A stretch of 64,000 nucleotides of DNA from Sphingobium sp. CAP-1. Lineage in GTDB: Bacteria; Pseudomonadota; Alphaproteobacteria; Sphingomonadales; Sphingomonadaceae. Below the pieces are notes generated by a model, which did no database searches, was not told where the DNA came from, and saw nothing but the letters and a program-made list of their open reading frames with translations. The stretch is from contig NZ_CP046252.1 of the NCBI RefSeq assembly GCF_009720145.1, forward strand, positions 2,046,001 through 2,110,000, read 5' to 3'. Of the stretch, positions 41,324 through 49,677 are shown piece by piece (the first letter of the stretch is position 1; each line of letters opens with the position of its first letter). The translations under genes and the position numbers were made by a program.

Positions 41324-41752
41324 ATGAACATGACCGATGATGAGATTGCGGCGCTGGCCACCGGCTTTTGCGCCTGCACCCTGTCCAAGGAACGCTGGAC
41401 CCATGGCGCGCATTTCGCGACCGCGCTGTGGCTGATCCTGACGCGCCCGGACATAGTGCCGGAACGCGACATGCCCGACATGATCCGCCGCTATAATGAG
41501 AGCGTCGGCGGGGTGAACAGCGACGGGAGCGGCTATCATGAGACGATCACGCAGGCGTCGCTGCATATGGCCCGGCGTCTGCTCGCCGGGCTGCCGGGCG
41601 ATGCGACCCCGGCGACGGCCTATGCCGCGCTGATGGCATCGCCGCTGGGCGACAAGGACTGGCTGTTCACATACTGGTCGCGCGATGTGCTGATGGCACC
41701 GCCCGCGCGCCGGCTGTGGGTGTCGCCCGATCTGACGCCGCTCCCGGCATAA
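41324..41752 (+). CDS. Conserved protein of unknown function
   Basis: 142 residues, cytoplasmic, no signal or membrane segment. It looks like a small all-helical domain with conserved-looking elements: KERWTHGAHFATALWLI (possible His ligands), RRYNESVGGVN, and GYHETITQASL. I cannot name the family. The ATG at 41324 follows TTTTGGGGG; the ATG two codons later is also possible. Confidence 0.75.
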   Translation: MNMTDDEIAALATGFCACTLSKERWTHGAHFATALWLILTRPDIVPERDMPDMIRRYNESVGGVNSDGSGYHETITQASLHMARRLLAGLPGDATPATAYAALMASPLGDKDWLFTYWSRDVLMAPPARRLWVSPDLTPLPA

Positions 41753-41763
41753 CAGGCCGCACG

Positions 41764-41793
41764 AAAAAGGGCGGCCCTGATGGACCGCCCCTT
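41764..41793 (-). terminator. Terminator between the convergent unknown and outer-membrane genes
   Basis: GGGCGG / CCGCCC stem with a 10-base loop. On the minus strand it is followed by TTTTTCG, fitting the outer-membrane protein gene; the plus-strand tail is weaker (CTTCC). Confidence 0.75.
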
Positions 41794-41819
41794 CCCTGGT
41801 TCCGATCAGTTGAGAGGGA

Positions 41820-42329
41820 TCAGAAACGGAAGCCGATGCCGATCACGGCGGCGTCGCGGCCACCCAGATTCTGCTCATATTCGGTGCGCTGATATTCAGC
41901 CGAGATATAGGTGTTCGGGGTCGCGGCGAATTCCAGACCGCCGCCATAGCGCACGCCTTCCAGGGCGGCGCCGTCACCGGCGACTTCGAAGCGGGTCGAG
42001 GCATAGCCGACCTTGCCGAAGGCCAGGACGCGGGGGGTCACGACATAGCCGGCGCGCAGCGAGGCGGCGATGTCACGGCTGACATCCAGGCCGCTGTCGT
42101 CAACGGTGCTGTCGCCCAGGCTGACTTCGACGCCACCAACGATGCGCGGCGCGAGCGCCAGATCATAGCCGGCGTTGACGCCGTAGGAGAAGCCGTCCTC
42201 GCCGCCGATCTTGTCATAGCCCATGGTCACGCCCGCGCGCGGCCCGGTGAAAGGCGCAGCGTCCTGAGCGAAGGCAGGGGCCGAAACAACGGTGGCAGCA
42301 GCAATCGCTGCGAAAATCACAGTCTTCAT
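41820..42329 (-). CDS. Outer-membrane beta-barrel protein, opacity-like
   Basis: 169 residues with a signal peptide (ending APAFAQD). The mature part has about eight amphipathic strands with alternating aromatic and polar residues (GVTMGYDKIGGEDGFSYGVN, AGYVVTPRVLAFGKVGYAS, YISAEYQRTEYEQNLGG) and ends GIGFRF with a terminal Phe, the usual signal for BAM assembly. Surface role unknown. Confidence 0.9.
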   Translation of the reverse strand: MKTVIFAAIAAATVVSAPAFAQDAAPFTGPRAGVTMGYDKIGGEDGFSYGVNAGYDLALAPRIVGGVEVSLGDSTVDDSGLDVSRDIAASLRAGYVVTPRVLAFGKVGYASTRFEVAGDGAALEGVRYGGGLEFAATPNTYISAEYQRTEYEQNLGGRDAAVIGIGFRF

Positions 42330-42674
42330 AAAGTCCTCGATATTTATCTTTTCGCCAAGACTTAGATGTTCATCCGGCGTTCAGGTTCGATGCAAAGCAA
42401 TCATGAACTTATTCTCACAATTCCTCCTGCTTCTTTTCTCTTTATTATCAGAGAAAAGAGCGCGACTGCATCGTGATCGCGCAGTGGCCATCTAGGATCG
42501 CAAAATTGAATTGCAAAGGGGTAGGAATTTTATTTCAATCAATTTCGATGCTTGTGTTGCAAAACAGTGACATACCCGTTGGCGGTGCGAATGGACGCCG
42601 GCGCCAGCCGCCGCCGGTTTCGCCGGCCATGATCCCATATGGACGGACCGGCAAAAAAGGATAGGATCGCGACC
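42330..42674. other. 345-base gap between divergent outer-membrane and cytochrome genes
   Basis: Noticeably AT-richer than its surroundings. It holds a 9-bp inverted repeat CTTTTCTCT / AGAGAAAAG at 42431-42456, and on the minus strand repeated GAAC/TGAAC words about 40 bases before the outer-membrane gene. No open frame here has coding character, apart from a possible 12-codon upstream extension of the cytochrome gene. Confidence 0.5.
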
Positions 42675-43394
42675 ATGGACAATCGGCCCGACAGCGCAGG
42701 CACGATGGTCAGACGCCATCGTCTCTCCACCCGGTTATGGCATTGGCTGAACGCGCTGCTGCTCTATATTTTGTTCACCAGCGGCCTTGGCATCTTCAAC
42801 GCTCACCCCCGTCTCTATTGGGGGCAATATGGCGCCAATTTCGACCATCCCTGGCTGGTGCTGGAGCGGTTTTCCGGCTGGATCACCCTGCCCGCGCGCT
42901 ACAATCTGGCGATGTCGCGCCACTGGCATCTGACCGCCGCGCCGATCTTCGCCTTCGCCCTGCTCTTCTACCTGCTCTGGAGCCTGGCCAACCACCATAT
43001 CGCCCGCGACCTGGCCTTTCGCCGCGGCGACCTGGCCCCGCGCCATGTCTGGCAGGATATCAAGGATCATGCCCGGCTGCGCTTCCCGACCGGGCAAGCG
43101 GCGCTGCGCTATAATGTCCTGCAAAAGGGCAGCTATGTCGGCATCCTCTTCTTCATCCTGCCGATCGTCATCCTGACCGGCCTGACCATGTCGCCGGGGA
43201 TGAACGCCGCCTGGCCCTGGCTGATCGATCTGTTCGGCGGCCGTCAGTCGGCGCGATCGATCCATTTCATCGCCGCCTTCGCGCTGGCCGCCTTCTTCCT
43301 GATCCATATAGTGATGGTGGTGCTGGCCGGGCCGGTGAACGAAGTACGGTCGATGCTCACCGGCCGCTATCGCCTGCCGGAGGCGCGGCCATGA
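42675..43394 (+). CDS. Cytochrome b561-type membrane subunit
   Basis: 239 residues with four to five membrane helices. Candidate haem ligands are His in STRLWHWLNALLLYILF, HLTAAPIFAFALLFYLLWSLANHHIA, SIHFIAAFALAAFFLIHIVMV. It is the membrane partner of molybdenum oxidoreductases (thiosulfate-reductase or MsrPQ-like systems). AAAGGATAGGA lies before the ATG; an in-frame ATG 12 codons upstream lacks a ribosome site. It overlaps the molybdopterin protein gene by four bases (ATGA). Confidence 0.88.
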   Translation: MDNRPDSAGTMVRRHRLSTRLWHWLNALLLYILFTSGLGIFNAHPRLYWGQYGANFDHPWLVLERFSGWITLPARYNLAMSRHWHLTAAPIFAFALLFYLLWSLANHHIARDLAFRRGDLAPRHVWQDIKDHARLRFPTGQAALRYNVLQKGSYVGILFFILPIVILTGLTMSPGMNAAWPWLIDLFGGRQSARSIHFIAAFALAAFFLIHIVMVVLAGPVNEVRSMLTGRYRLPEARP

Positions 43395-44137
43395 TCGTCA
43401 CACGGCGTGCCCTGTTGCTGGGCGCGGGCGCGACGCTCGCTGGCTGTGATCGTCTCGCGCAGCAGGAGAGCTTTCGCAACATTCTGTTTTCCGCCGAAAA
43501 TTTCCACAAATGGGCGCAGCGCAACCTGATGGCGCGCAACGCACTGGCGCACGAATTCCGGCCCGACCAGATCAGCCCGATCTTTCGCGGCAATGGGACA
43601 ACCAATCCCAATACACTGGAATATAAGGATTTATGGCGCAACAGCTTCGCCGACTGGCGGCTACGGGTCGATGGACTGGTGACGAAACAACTGTCCCTCT
43701 CGCTGTCCCAATTGCGCACCCTGCCCCATCGCGAACAGATCACCCGGCACGACTGCGTCGAGGGCTGGAGTGCGATCGGCAAGTGGCGCGGCGTGCCGCT
43801 CAGGACGATTCTCGACGGCGCGGGGCTACGGTCGAGCGCGCGCTACATCGTCTTTCACTGCGCCGACATCATGGGCAGCGGGAAACCCTATTATGAGAGT
43901 ATCGACCTTATCGACGCCTTTCATCCCCAGACCATCCTCGCCTTCGCGCTCAACGACCGGCCGCTCGCCGTCGCCAACGGCGCGCCGCTCAGGCTGCGGG
44001 TCGAGCGGCAACTGGGCTATAAGCAGGCCAAATATCTGATGCGGATCGAAGCGGTCGACAGCCTGACCGCCATAGCCGGCGGCAAGGGCGGCTATTGGGA
44101 GGACCATGCCGCCTATGACTGGTATGCCGGTATTTGA
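43391..44137 (+). CDS. Molybdopterin-dependent oxidoreductase, sulfite-oxidase family, predicted lipoprotein
   Basis: 248 residues. The N-terminus VTRRALLLGAGATLAGC looks like a twin-arginine signal ending in a lipobox cysteine, so the enzyme would be folded before export and then lipid-anchored in the periplasm. The molybdenum-binding cysteine is in RHDCVEGWSAIGKWRGVPL, and LRLRVERQLGYKQAKYLMRIEAV is characteristic of the family. With the overlapping cytochrome b561 it forms a two-gene respiratory or repair module. The substrate is unknown. Confidence 0.9.
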   Translation: MIVTRRALLLGAGATLAGCDRLAQQESFRNILFSAENFHKWAQRNLMARNALAHEFRPDQISPIFRGNGTTNPNTLEYKDLWRNSFADWRLRVDGLVTKQLSLSLSQLRTLPHREQITRHDCVEGWSAIGKWRGVPLRTILDGAGLRSSARYIVFHCADIMGSGKPYYESIDLIDAFHPQTILAFALNDRPLAVANGAPLRLRVERQLGYKQAKYLMRIEAVDSLTAIAGGKGGYWEDHAAYDWYAGI

Positions 44138-44168
44138 CGCCTGCCAACCGACATGACAGGGTAGCAGC

Positions 44169-45410
44169 ATGAAACTGTTTGAACGTGTTCTCAGGCGGTT
44201 GGTCACGCGTGGCCAGCTTACGGTCCACTATCATGGAGGAGGCAGCTTCACCGTCGGACGGCCCGATCCGGCCTTCCCCAATCTCGCCTTGCGGTTCCGG
44301 GACGGACGCGTCCCCTTCGACATCATCCGCGACCCGCGTCTTGGCATGGCCGAAGCCTGGATCGACGGGCGCGTCGGCATAGAGGGCGGTGGCATCATGG
44401 AATTCGTGTCCATGATCCGCGCCAACACGCCCTGGGAAAGCGGCAAGTCGATCGACGCCAGGAGCTTCCTCAGCCGGGGTTTCAAATCCGCCCGCCAGAA
44501 ATTCTGGCGGCTCAACCACAGGAGCCGGTCGAAGGCGAACGTCGCCCATCATTACGACCTGTCCGGCGCGCTCTACGCCCTCTTCCTCGACCGCGACTGC
44601 CAATATAGCTGCGCCTATTATCCCGACATGGACAATGAGGCCGGGATCAGCCTGGAACAGGCGCAGGAGGACAAGAAGGCGCATATCGCCGCCAAGCTCC
44701 ATCTGAAGCCCGGAATGAAGGTGCTGGACATCGGCTGTGGCTGGGGCGGCATGGCGCTCTACCTCCACCGCACCTGCGGCATCGACGTGACCGGCATCAC
44801 CTTGTCGGAGGAACAGCTCAAGGTCGCGCGGAGCCGGGCGCAGGAGGCGGGGGTCGCCGATCATGTCCGGTTCGAACTGATCGACTATCGCGACATGGCA
44901 GGACCGTTCGACCGGATCGTATCGGTCGGCATGTTCGAACATGTCGGCACCGCCCATTTCCGCACCTTCTTCAACAAATGCCGCGACCTGCTGACGCCCG
45001 AAGGGGTGATGCTGATCCACACGATCGGCCGGGTCGGCGGGCCGGGCATCACCGACGCCTTCACCCAGAAATATATCTTCCCCGGCGGTTATATCCCGGC
45101 CCTGTCGGAAATGATCCAGGGCAGCGAGGATACGCGGCTGATGGTCACGGATGTCGAGGTGCTGCGGATGCATTACGGCCTGACCATCCGCGAATGGTAT
45201 AAACGCACCATGGCGCACAAGGCGGACATCGTCGCTTTGTATGACGAGCGTTTCTTCCGCCTCTGGACCTTCTATCTCGCCGGCGCGGCGACCGTGTTCG
45301 AACATGGCGGCATGGTCAATTATCAGGTCCAATATGTGCGCGACCGCCGCACCCTGCCCATCACCCGCAACTATATGCTGGAGGCGGAAGCGGCGCTGCG
45401 CGGCCGCTGA
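44169..45410 (+). CDS. cfa: Cyclopropane-fatty-acyl-phospholipid synthase
   Basis: Adds a methylene bridge to unsaturated membrane phospholipid chains using S-adenosylmethionine. 413 residues. The catalytic methyltransferase motif is VLDIGCGWGGMALYLH, preceded by NVAHHYDLSGALYALFLDRDCQYSCAYY, which is characteristic; SVGMFEHVG and IFPGGYIPALSEM follow. It starts 31 bases after the molybdenum protein gene on the same strand and may be read from the same promoter. Confidence 0.95.
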   Translation: MKLFERVLRRLVTRGQLTVHYHGGGSFTVGRPDPAFPNLALRFRDGRVPFDIIRDPRLGMAEAWIDGRVGIEGGGIMEFVSMIRANTPWESGKSIDARSFLSRGFKSARQKFWRLNHRSRSKANVAHHYDLSGALYALFLDRDCQYSCAYYPDMDNEAGISLEQAQEDKKAHIAAKLHLKPGMKVLDIGCGWGGMALYLHRTCGIDVTGITLSEEQLKVARSRAQEAGVADHVRFELIDYRDMAGPFDRIVSVGMFEHVGTAHFRTFFNKCRDLLTPEGVMLIHTIGRVGGPGITDAFTQKYIFPGGYIPALSEMIQGSEDTRLMVTDVEVLRMHYGLTIREWYKRTMAHKADIVALYDERFFRLWTFYLAGAATVFEHGGMVNYQVQYVRDRRTLPITRNYMLEAEAALRGR

Positions 45411-45426
45411 ACCGCCTGAACCATGG

Positions 45427-45457
45427 CTGACGGCCGCGTTCCCGACGGGTTCAGCCG
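45427..45457 (+). promoter_or_regulatory. 31-base block upstream of RWD-rich secreted gene, copy C
   Basis: CTGAC-N7-TTCCCG-N-CGGGTTCAGCCG, identical in layout to the block at 21756-21786 and ending 66 bases before the start at 45524. Two CTGAACC words also occur just upstream at the end of cfa. Confidence 0.6.
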
Positions 45458-45523
45458 GCCGGGTCCATTGTCCTCCCCATGCTCCCGCCTGCGACCGGCG
45501 GGATCGATGAGGAGAGAAAAGTC

Positions 45524-45853
45524 ATGAACCTGTTTTGGAAGGGCGCGGCGGCCCTGAGCCTGGCCGTCGCTGGTCTGGGTGCAGCGGCGGTCCCGGCTCA
45601 GGCGCAATATTATGGCGGCGGCTATGGCTGGCGCGACGGCCGTGACGGACGATGGGATGAGCGCCGCTGGGATAACAGGCGCTGGGACAATCGCCGCTGG
45701 GACGACCGGCGCCACTGGCGGGGCGACCGCCGCTATTGGGGCCATAATCGCGGCTATTACCGCTCCCATTATCGCTATCGGACGCGCTGCTGGACCGAAT
45801 GGCGCTATGATTATTGGCGCGACCGCGACGTGCGCGTGCGCATCTGTCGCTGA
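45524..45853 (+). CDS. Small secreted Arg/Trp/Asp-rich protein
   Basis: 109 residues from MNLFWKGAAAL, with a signal peptide ending VPAQAQ. The mature part begins YYGGGYGWRDG, then repeats of RRWDN / RRWDD (about five), then HWRGDRRYWGHNRGYY and ends with two Cys (TRCWTEWRYDY and final ICR). Composition and promoter motif are like the RcnB-like proteins at 20024 and 21857, but the DPY...LLVD C-terminal domain is missing. Function unknown; possibly a metal- or envelope-stress protein. Confidence 0.85.
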   Translation: MNLFWKGAAALSLAVAGLGAAAVPAQAQYYGGGYGWRDGRDGRWDERRWDNRRWDNRRWDDRRHWRGDRRYWGHNRGYYRSHYRYRTRCWTEWRYDYWRDRDVRVRICR

Positions 45854-45863
45854 AGCAAGCAGA

Positions 45864-45892
45864 CGACCCGCCCATAATGTATGGGCGGGTCG
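45864..45892 (+). terminator. Hairpin terminator after the RWD-rich gene
   Basis: A perfect 12-bp stem CGACCCGCCCAT / ATGGGCGGGTCG with a 5-base loop, 10 bases past the stop codon. The tail (CATGTT) is weakly U-rich. Confidence 0.8.
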
Positions 45893-45953
45893 CATGTTGA
45901 CGGAGGGCGGGACCAGACGCTAGGCGCGACGCAGCATTTTCGAGGAATAGACC

Positions 45954-46229
45954 ATGAGCGACACGCCGCCCGACCATCTGTCCACCAACCCGCGCAGCCC
46001 CCATTTCGACATGGAGGTGCTTCAGCGCGGTATCGGCATCCGCTTCAAGGGGCGCGAGCGCAAGGATGTGGAGGAATATTCGATTTCGGAAGGCTGGATT
46101 CGCGTCGCCGCCGGCAAGACCCGCGACCGTCATGGCAATCCGCTGACGATCAAGCTGACCGGCGAAGTCGAAGCCTGGTTCGAGAACCCGGCGGACGGCG
46201 CCGAGGACAAGGCCGCCGACGCGGAATGA
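45954..46229 (+). CDS. DUF3297-family small protein
   Basis: 91 residues, soluble and acidic. The DUF3297 pattern is clear: PPDHLSTNPRSPHFDMEVLQ, GIGIRFKGRERKDVEEYSISEGW and AAGKTRDRHGNPLTIKL. Members are annotated inconsistently; no activity is established to my knowledge. A TTGACG 56 bases upstream could be a -35 element. A bidirectional terminator follows. Confidence 0.9.
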   Translation: MSDTPPDHLSTNPRSPHFDMEVLQRGIGIRFKGRERKDVEEYSISEGWIRVAAGKTRDRHGNPLTIKLTGEVEAWFENPADGAEDKAADAE

Positions 46230-46231
46230 TG

Positions 46232-46258
46232 TGAAGGGGCGCTCGACAGCGCCCCTTT
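46232..46258. terminator. Bidirectional terminator between DUF3297 and CHAP genes
   Basis: Perfect 10-bp stem AAGGGGCGCT / AGCGCCCCTT with a CGAC loop and T-tail. It sits between two convergent genes and touches both stop regions. Confidence 0.88.
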
Positions 46259-47002
46259 TCAGTTCAGCACCGCTTCACGCCGCACATCGGCGATGATCGC
46301 GCTCAGCGACCGTTCGGCTGGCGTGGCGTCGGCATATTCGACGACGAAGGGATCAGTCGCCAGCTTCGGCACCGATCTGCGCGCCGCTTTCGCAGGCAAA
46401 GGCCGGGCCTGCGCCACCATCAGCCCGCGCGGCGAAACCGGCACGGTGCGCGGCACGGCCGGTGTCGGCTTGTCATCCCACATATCCGTATCCAGCTTTG
46501 CGAAGCGGACGCTGGCGCCCAGCGCGGGGTCAGGGACAAATTCGTGCAGCTTCGCTTTTGCGGGATAGATGAAGCCGTAGGTCGGATTGGTCCGCGCGCC
46601 CATCTGGCCGGTCGGGCTGTGCCAGACGCGCACCTGACTCCAGTCGCCTTCCTCCGACACGTCGATGGCGAGGACATCTTCCTCGATCGCGCCGGGCACC
46701 GACCAGTTGGCGTGCCGGATCAGCACGCGACGATCATCCAATATCCTGCTGACCACCGCGACATGGCCCAGCGTCATCGGGCCATAGGGCCGGAAGGCCA
46801 GCACCGCGCCCTTTTTCGGCTTGTTCCCCCGCTTATACTGGCCGTCAGCCTGATCCCACCAGGTCAGCGCGTCGCCGCGAATCTCCACCCCCGACACCGT
46901 CCGGGCATAGGGAACGCATTGCAGCACCGCCGCGCCGAAAGCAGGCGCAGCCATCAGACCGGACAGCAGCCATGCCGCCGCCCAGCGCGTTGTTCGAATC
47001 AT
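46259..47002 (-). CDS. CHAP-domain cysteine amidase/peptidase, exported (copy 1)
   Basis: 247 residues. A signal peptide (about 1-24) is followed by a CHAP domain: catalytic Cys in LQCVPYARTVSG, His in MTLGHVAVVSRIL, and Asn-like third residue in IRHANWS. CHAP enzymes cut peptidoglycan cross-bridges or amides. After the domain a C-terminal extension of about 95 residues, Pro/Arg-rich, is absent from the neighbour copy. The gene ending at 47082 upstream on the same strand is a clear paralogue (shared TWW.QADG.Y.RG..P..GAVLAF). Confidence 0.9.
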   Translation of the reverse strand: MIRTTRWAAAWLLSGLMAAPAFGAAVLQCVPYARTVSGVEIRGDALTWWDQADGQYKRGNKPKKGAVLAFRPYGPMTLGHVAVVSRILDDRRVLIRHANWSVPGAIEEDVLAIDVSEEGDWSQVRVWHSPTGQMGARTNPTYGFIYPAKAKLHEFVPDPALGASVRFAKLDTDMWDDKPTPAVPRTVPVSPRGLMVAQARPLPAKAARRSVPKLATDPFVVEYADATPAERSLSAIIADVRREAVLN

Positions 47003-47081
47003 CTATGCGATCCCGAAAATCCAAGAATCGCCCCACCAAGGACGATCCTAGACCCCGGATTCTTTGGGAAAGGTTAAAGGC

Positions 47082-47615
47082 TTAGAAAGCAGCGCGACGC
47101 GCGGCGGCGCCGGTATTTTCGGCCATGGCGATGCGCACCGGCATCGGTTCGGCGGCCTTGGGCGCGCTGGCGTAGATGAAGCCCTTGGCCGGGTTCGACC
47201 GCAGGCCAAGGCCGCCAATCGGACCATACCAGACGCGCACGTCGGTCCAGTCATTATTGGGCGACACGTCGATGGCGCGCACGTCGCGCTCGATGCCGCC
47301 GCGATAGGACCAGTTGGCGTGGGTCAGCAGCACTTCGCGGTCGCCGACCACCTTGCTGACCATGGCGACATGGCCGACCGGCATCGACCGGCTGGACGCG
47401 AAGGCAAGGACCGCGCCGACGCGGGGTTCATGGCCACGGTCATAGCGGCCGTCGGCCTGACCCCACCAGGTGTTCGCATTGCCGTGGAGATCGATGCCCG
47501 AAACCTGCCGCGCGAAGGGCGCGCATTGCAGCGTGCCGGCGGTGGCGGGAACAGCGACAAAAGCGGAGAGCGCAAGAACAGAGGCCGCGAAAAACGCGCG
47601 AAAACCAGCGAACAT
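47082..47615 (-). CDS. CHAP-domain cysteine amidase/peptidase, exported (copy 2)
   Basis: 177 residues with a signal peptide (ending PATAG) and a CHAP domain: Cys in LQCAPFARQVSG, His in MPVGHVAMVSKVV, and THANWSYRGG. It aligns over its whole length with the first 150 residues of copy 1, which lies 80 bases downstream on the same strand, so the pair arose by tandem duplication. The shorter tail contains mostly Ala/Pro. Likely role in cell-wall remodelling (inference from domain). Confidence 0.9.
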   Translation of the reverse strand: MFAGFRAFFAASVLALSAFVAVPATAGTLQCAPFARQVSGIDLHGNANTWWGQADGRYDRGHEPRVGAVLAFASSRSMPVGHVAMVSKVVGDREVLLTHANWSYRGGIERDVRAIDVSPNNDWTDVRVWYGPIGGLGLRSNPAKGFIYASAPKAAEPMPVRIAMAENTGAAARRAAF

Positions 47616-47723
47616 CCGATTGCGACCCCGACTTATTGTGTAGGCTTGAACCCCATTGAGCGTCTTAGGGCAGACGCCGGACGAACCGACAAGCGCGGGG
47701 CGACGAATCGTTTCGTCGATGCG

Positions 47724-48794
47724 TTATGCTGCGGAACGAAAAACATGGCCGGCCGTTACAGTTAGCCGTGTCGCATCATCCAGATCATTGAAAAGACTGG
47801 ATTCGGTGCCCGTCATCCAGACCTGCCCGCCCGTTTCCCGCAAACGTTGGAATAGCGCGCTGCGGCGCGACGGGTCGAGATGGGCCGCCACTTCATCGAG
47901 CAGCAGCACCGGCGGCTGGCCCCGATCGACCGCCACCAGCCCGGCATGGGCCAGCAGGATCGAGAGCAGCAGCGCCTTCTGCTCGCCGGTCGAACAAAGC
48001 GCCGCCGCCTGTCCCTTGGCGATATGAGTGACGGCCAGGTCATGGCGATGCGGGCCGGACAGGGTGCGCCCCGCCGCCGCATCGCGCCGCCGCGCGCGCG
48101 CCAGGCGAAGGCCAAGCGGTTCGTCGCCCCCCTCCTCGCCCTCGATCGCGAGTTGCGGCCGGGCGAAGGGCTCGTCGGGCTGGCCTGACAGCGCGGCATT
48201 CAGCCGGGCGACGAGATCGGCGCGCGCATCGCCCAGCGCCGCGCCATGCTCGCCCATCTGCGCCTCCAGCGCGGTCAGCCAGACCGGATCGGCGCGCCGC
48301 ACATCGATCAGCAGCCGGTTGCGAGCGCGCATCGCGGCGTCATAGCGCGCGCTGTGCGCGGCGTGGCCCGGATGCAGCGCCAGGGTCAGCCGGTCGAGAA
48401 AGCGCCGCCGCCCGCCGGGGCTGTCGAGGAACAGCCGATCCATCGCCGGGGTCAACCAGACGATCGACAGATGATCGGCCAGCGCATTGGCGGACGAGGC
48501 GACCCCGCCGATCCGCACCTGTCGCCGGTCGGGGCTGGCGGCGGTGACGCCGGTGCCCAGCACCACGCCATCCACCTCCGCCGCGATGCCGAAGCCACCC
48601 GGTCCACCCTGCCGCGCCATCGCCGACAGCGACGCGCCGCGCAGCCCGCGTCCGGGGGCGAGCATCGACACGGCTTCAAGAATGTTGGTCTTGCCCGCGC
48701 CATTGTCGCCGGTCAGCAGGATGAAGGCATGATCGGGCAGGATCAGCGCATCCGCATGATTGCGGAAATCGCTCAGGGTCAGGCGGCCGATCAT
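47724..48794 (-). CDS. recF: DNA replication and repair protein RecF
   Basis: Loads RecA at single-strand gaps together with RecOR. 356 residues, SMC-like ATPase head: Walker A in TGDNGAGKTNILEAV, signature STGEQKALLLSILLA and Walker B PVLLLDEVAAHLDPSR. It is usually near dnaN; here dnaN is at 38137, so the ancestral dnaA-dnaN-recF order is broken in this genome. Confidence 0.95.
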   Translation of the reverse strand: MIGRLTLSDFRNHADALILPDHAFILLTGDNGAGKTNILEAVSMLAPGRGLRGASLSAMARQGGPGGFGIAAEVDGVVLGTGVTAASPDRRQVRIGGVASSANALADHLSIVWLTPAMDRLFLDSPGGRRRFLDRLTLALHPGHAAHSARYDAAMRARNRLLIDVRRADPVWLTALEAQMGEHGAALGDARADLVARLNAALSGQPDEPFARPQLAIEGEEGGDEPLGLRLARARRRDAAAGRTLSGPHRHDLAVTHIAKGQAAALCSTGEQKALLLSILLAHAGLVAVDRGQPPVLLLDEVAAHLDPSRRSALFQRLRETGGQVWMTGTESSLFNDLDDATRLTVTAGHVFRSAA

Positions 48795-49088
48795 GGCGTG
48801 GCTGTAGCGGGGAGCGGGGACGGAAGATAGGTATGTTCGCGCCCGTCTCTACGCGCCGACGGTCGTATCAGTCGTGAGCTAAGAGGTGGATAGCGGACGG
48901 TCTGCTTAGCTGTGCCTTCCATGAAGAGCATCGTGTTCCTGCGCAGGCAGGAACCCAGTTCCGCCCTCACCTCATCACAGCAACGTCCGAACTGGGCTTC
49001 TGCCTGCGCAGGAACACGATGCGTTTAACCTCCAGAATTGGCCGATTTCAGACATGATTCAAAAGATCTGGAGGCAAAATCCTCCGCC
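48795..49088. other. 294-base intergenic region holding a REPIN-like element
   Basis: No credible gene. Apart from the 95-base paired palindromes at 48928-49022, it contains ordinary sequence without promoter-like motifs that I can defend. Genes on both sides are on the minus strand. Confidence 0.6.
48928..49022. repeat. REPIN-like pair of inverted palindromes
   Basis: Arms 48928-48960 and 48990-49022 (33 bases) are complementary with two mismatches and a 29-base spacer. Each arm contains a palindrome GTTCCTGCGCAGGCAGGAAC (first arm exact; second arm GTTCCTGCGCAGGCAGAAGC on the other strand), related to the copies at 17892 and 31008 with compensatory changes that keep the stem. Confidence 0.85.
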
Positions 49089-49583
49089 CTAACATCGTTT
49101 GCGCGTCACCGCGGTTCCATCGTTCGTGATGATGAGTCTGTCCCCCACGCGGCGCATGTGCAGCGTGCGGGTCCAGCTCTGGCCTTCGCCGGTGAAGGCG
49201 GCGTCCACGGCAATGCGGCCGTCCGCTTCCGCGCGCGCCGACCCCACCGTGCCGACGCTTTCGTGGAAGATCAGTTGGTCGGGCGCGATCGTCAGTTCCA
49301 GCGGCGCGGCACGATCTCCGCAGCGATCCGCCTCACCGGTCCAGCGGCCCTGAAAGGCGGCGGGGATCAGACCGTCCGGGGCAGCAGACGGGGGCGGGGT
49401 ATCGATCGCCGGCTGCGCTTCGACCGGCGCAATGCCATTGGCGGGCGCATCGGCCGGACGCGCTTCGGGCAGCGCCTGATCCATGATGTTGGTGACGACG
49501 CCGGGCTGTGTGGCGGCGTCCTTTTTCTCGCTGCCGCAAGCGGCGGCGCATAGGAGGAGGGCGAGCGGCATCATCCTGAGCAT
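49089..49583 (-). CDS. Predicted lipoprotein of unknown function
   Basis: 164 residues from MLRMMPLALLLCAAACGSEKK; the N-terminus looks like a lipoprotein signal with Cys at about residue 16. A Pro/Ala-rich linker (about 30-65) follows, and then a compact C-terminal domain with AFQGRWTGEADRCGD, LTIAPDQLIFHESVGTV, and a final RKRC, suggesting a lipocalin-like or beta-sandwich fold with a disulfide between the two late cysteines. The frame extends upstream without coding character. The start codon is uncertain. Confidence 0.7.
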   Translation of the reverse strand: MLRMMPLALLLCAAACGSEKKDAATQPGVVTNIMDQALPEARPADAPANGIAPVEAQPAIDTPPPSAAPDGLIPAAFQGRWTGEADRCGDRAAPLELTIAPDQLIFHESVGTVGSARAEADGRIAVDAAFTGEGQSWTRTLHMRRVGDRLIITNDGTAVTRKRC

Positions 49584-49677
49584 CCAGGAGGAACCCGAAG
49601 CGCCACCACCGGTTCCGTCGCATGACTTGCACCGGGCGGCGTGATAGCGTCCCCGCGCAATGATGGGAGTCGATGCC

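Noticed and set aside
42431..42456. AT-rich hairpin CTTTTCTCT/AGAGAAAAG as a terminator
   Set aside because: No adjacent gene ends there; both neighbours start away from it. Left as an unexplained inverted repeat.
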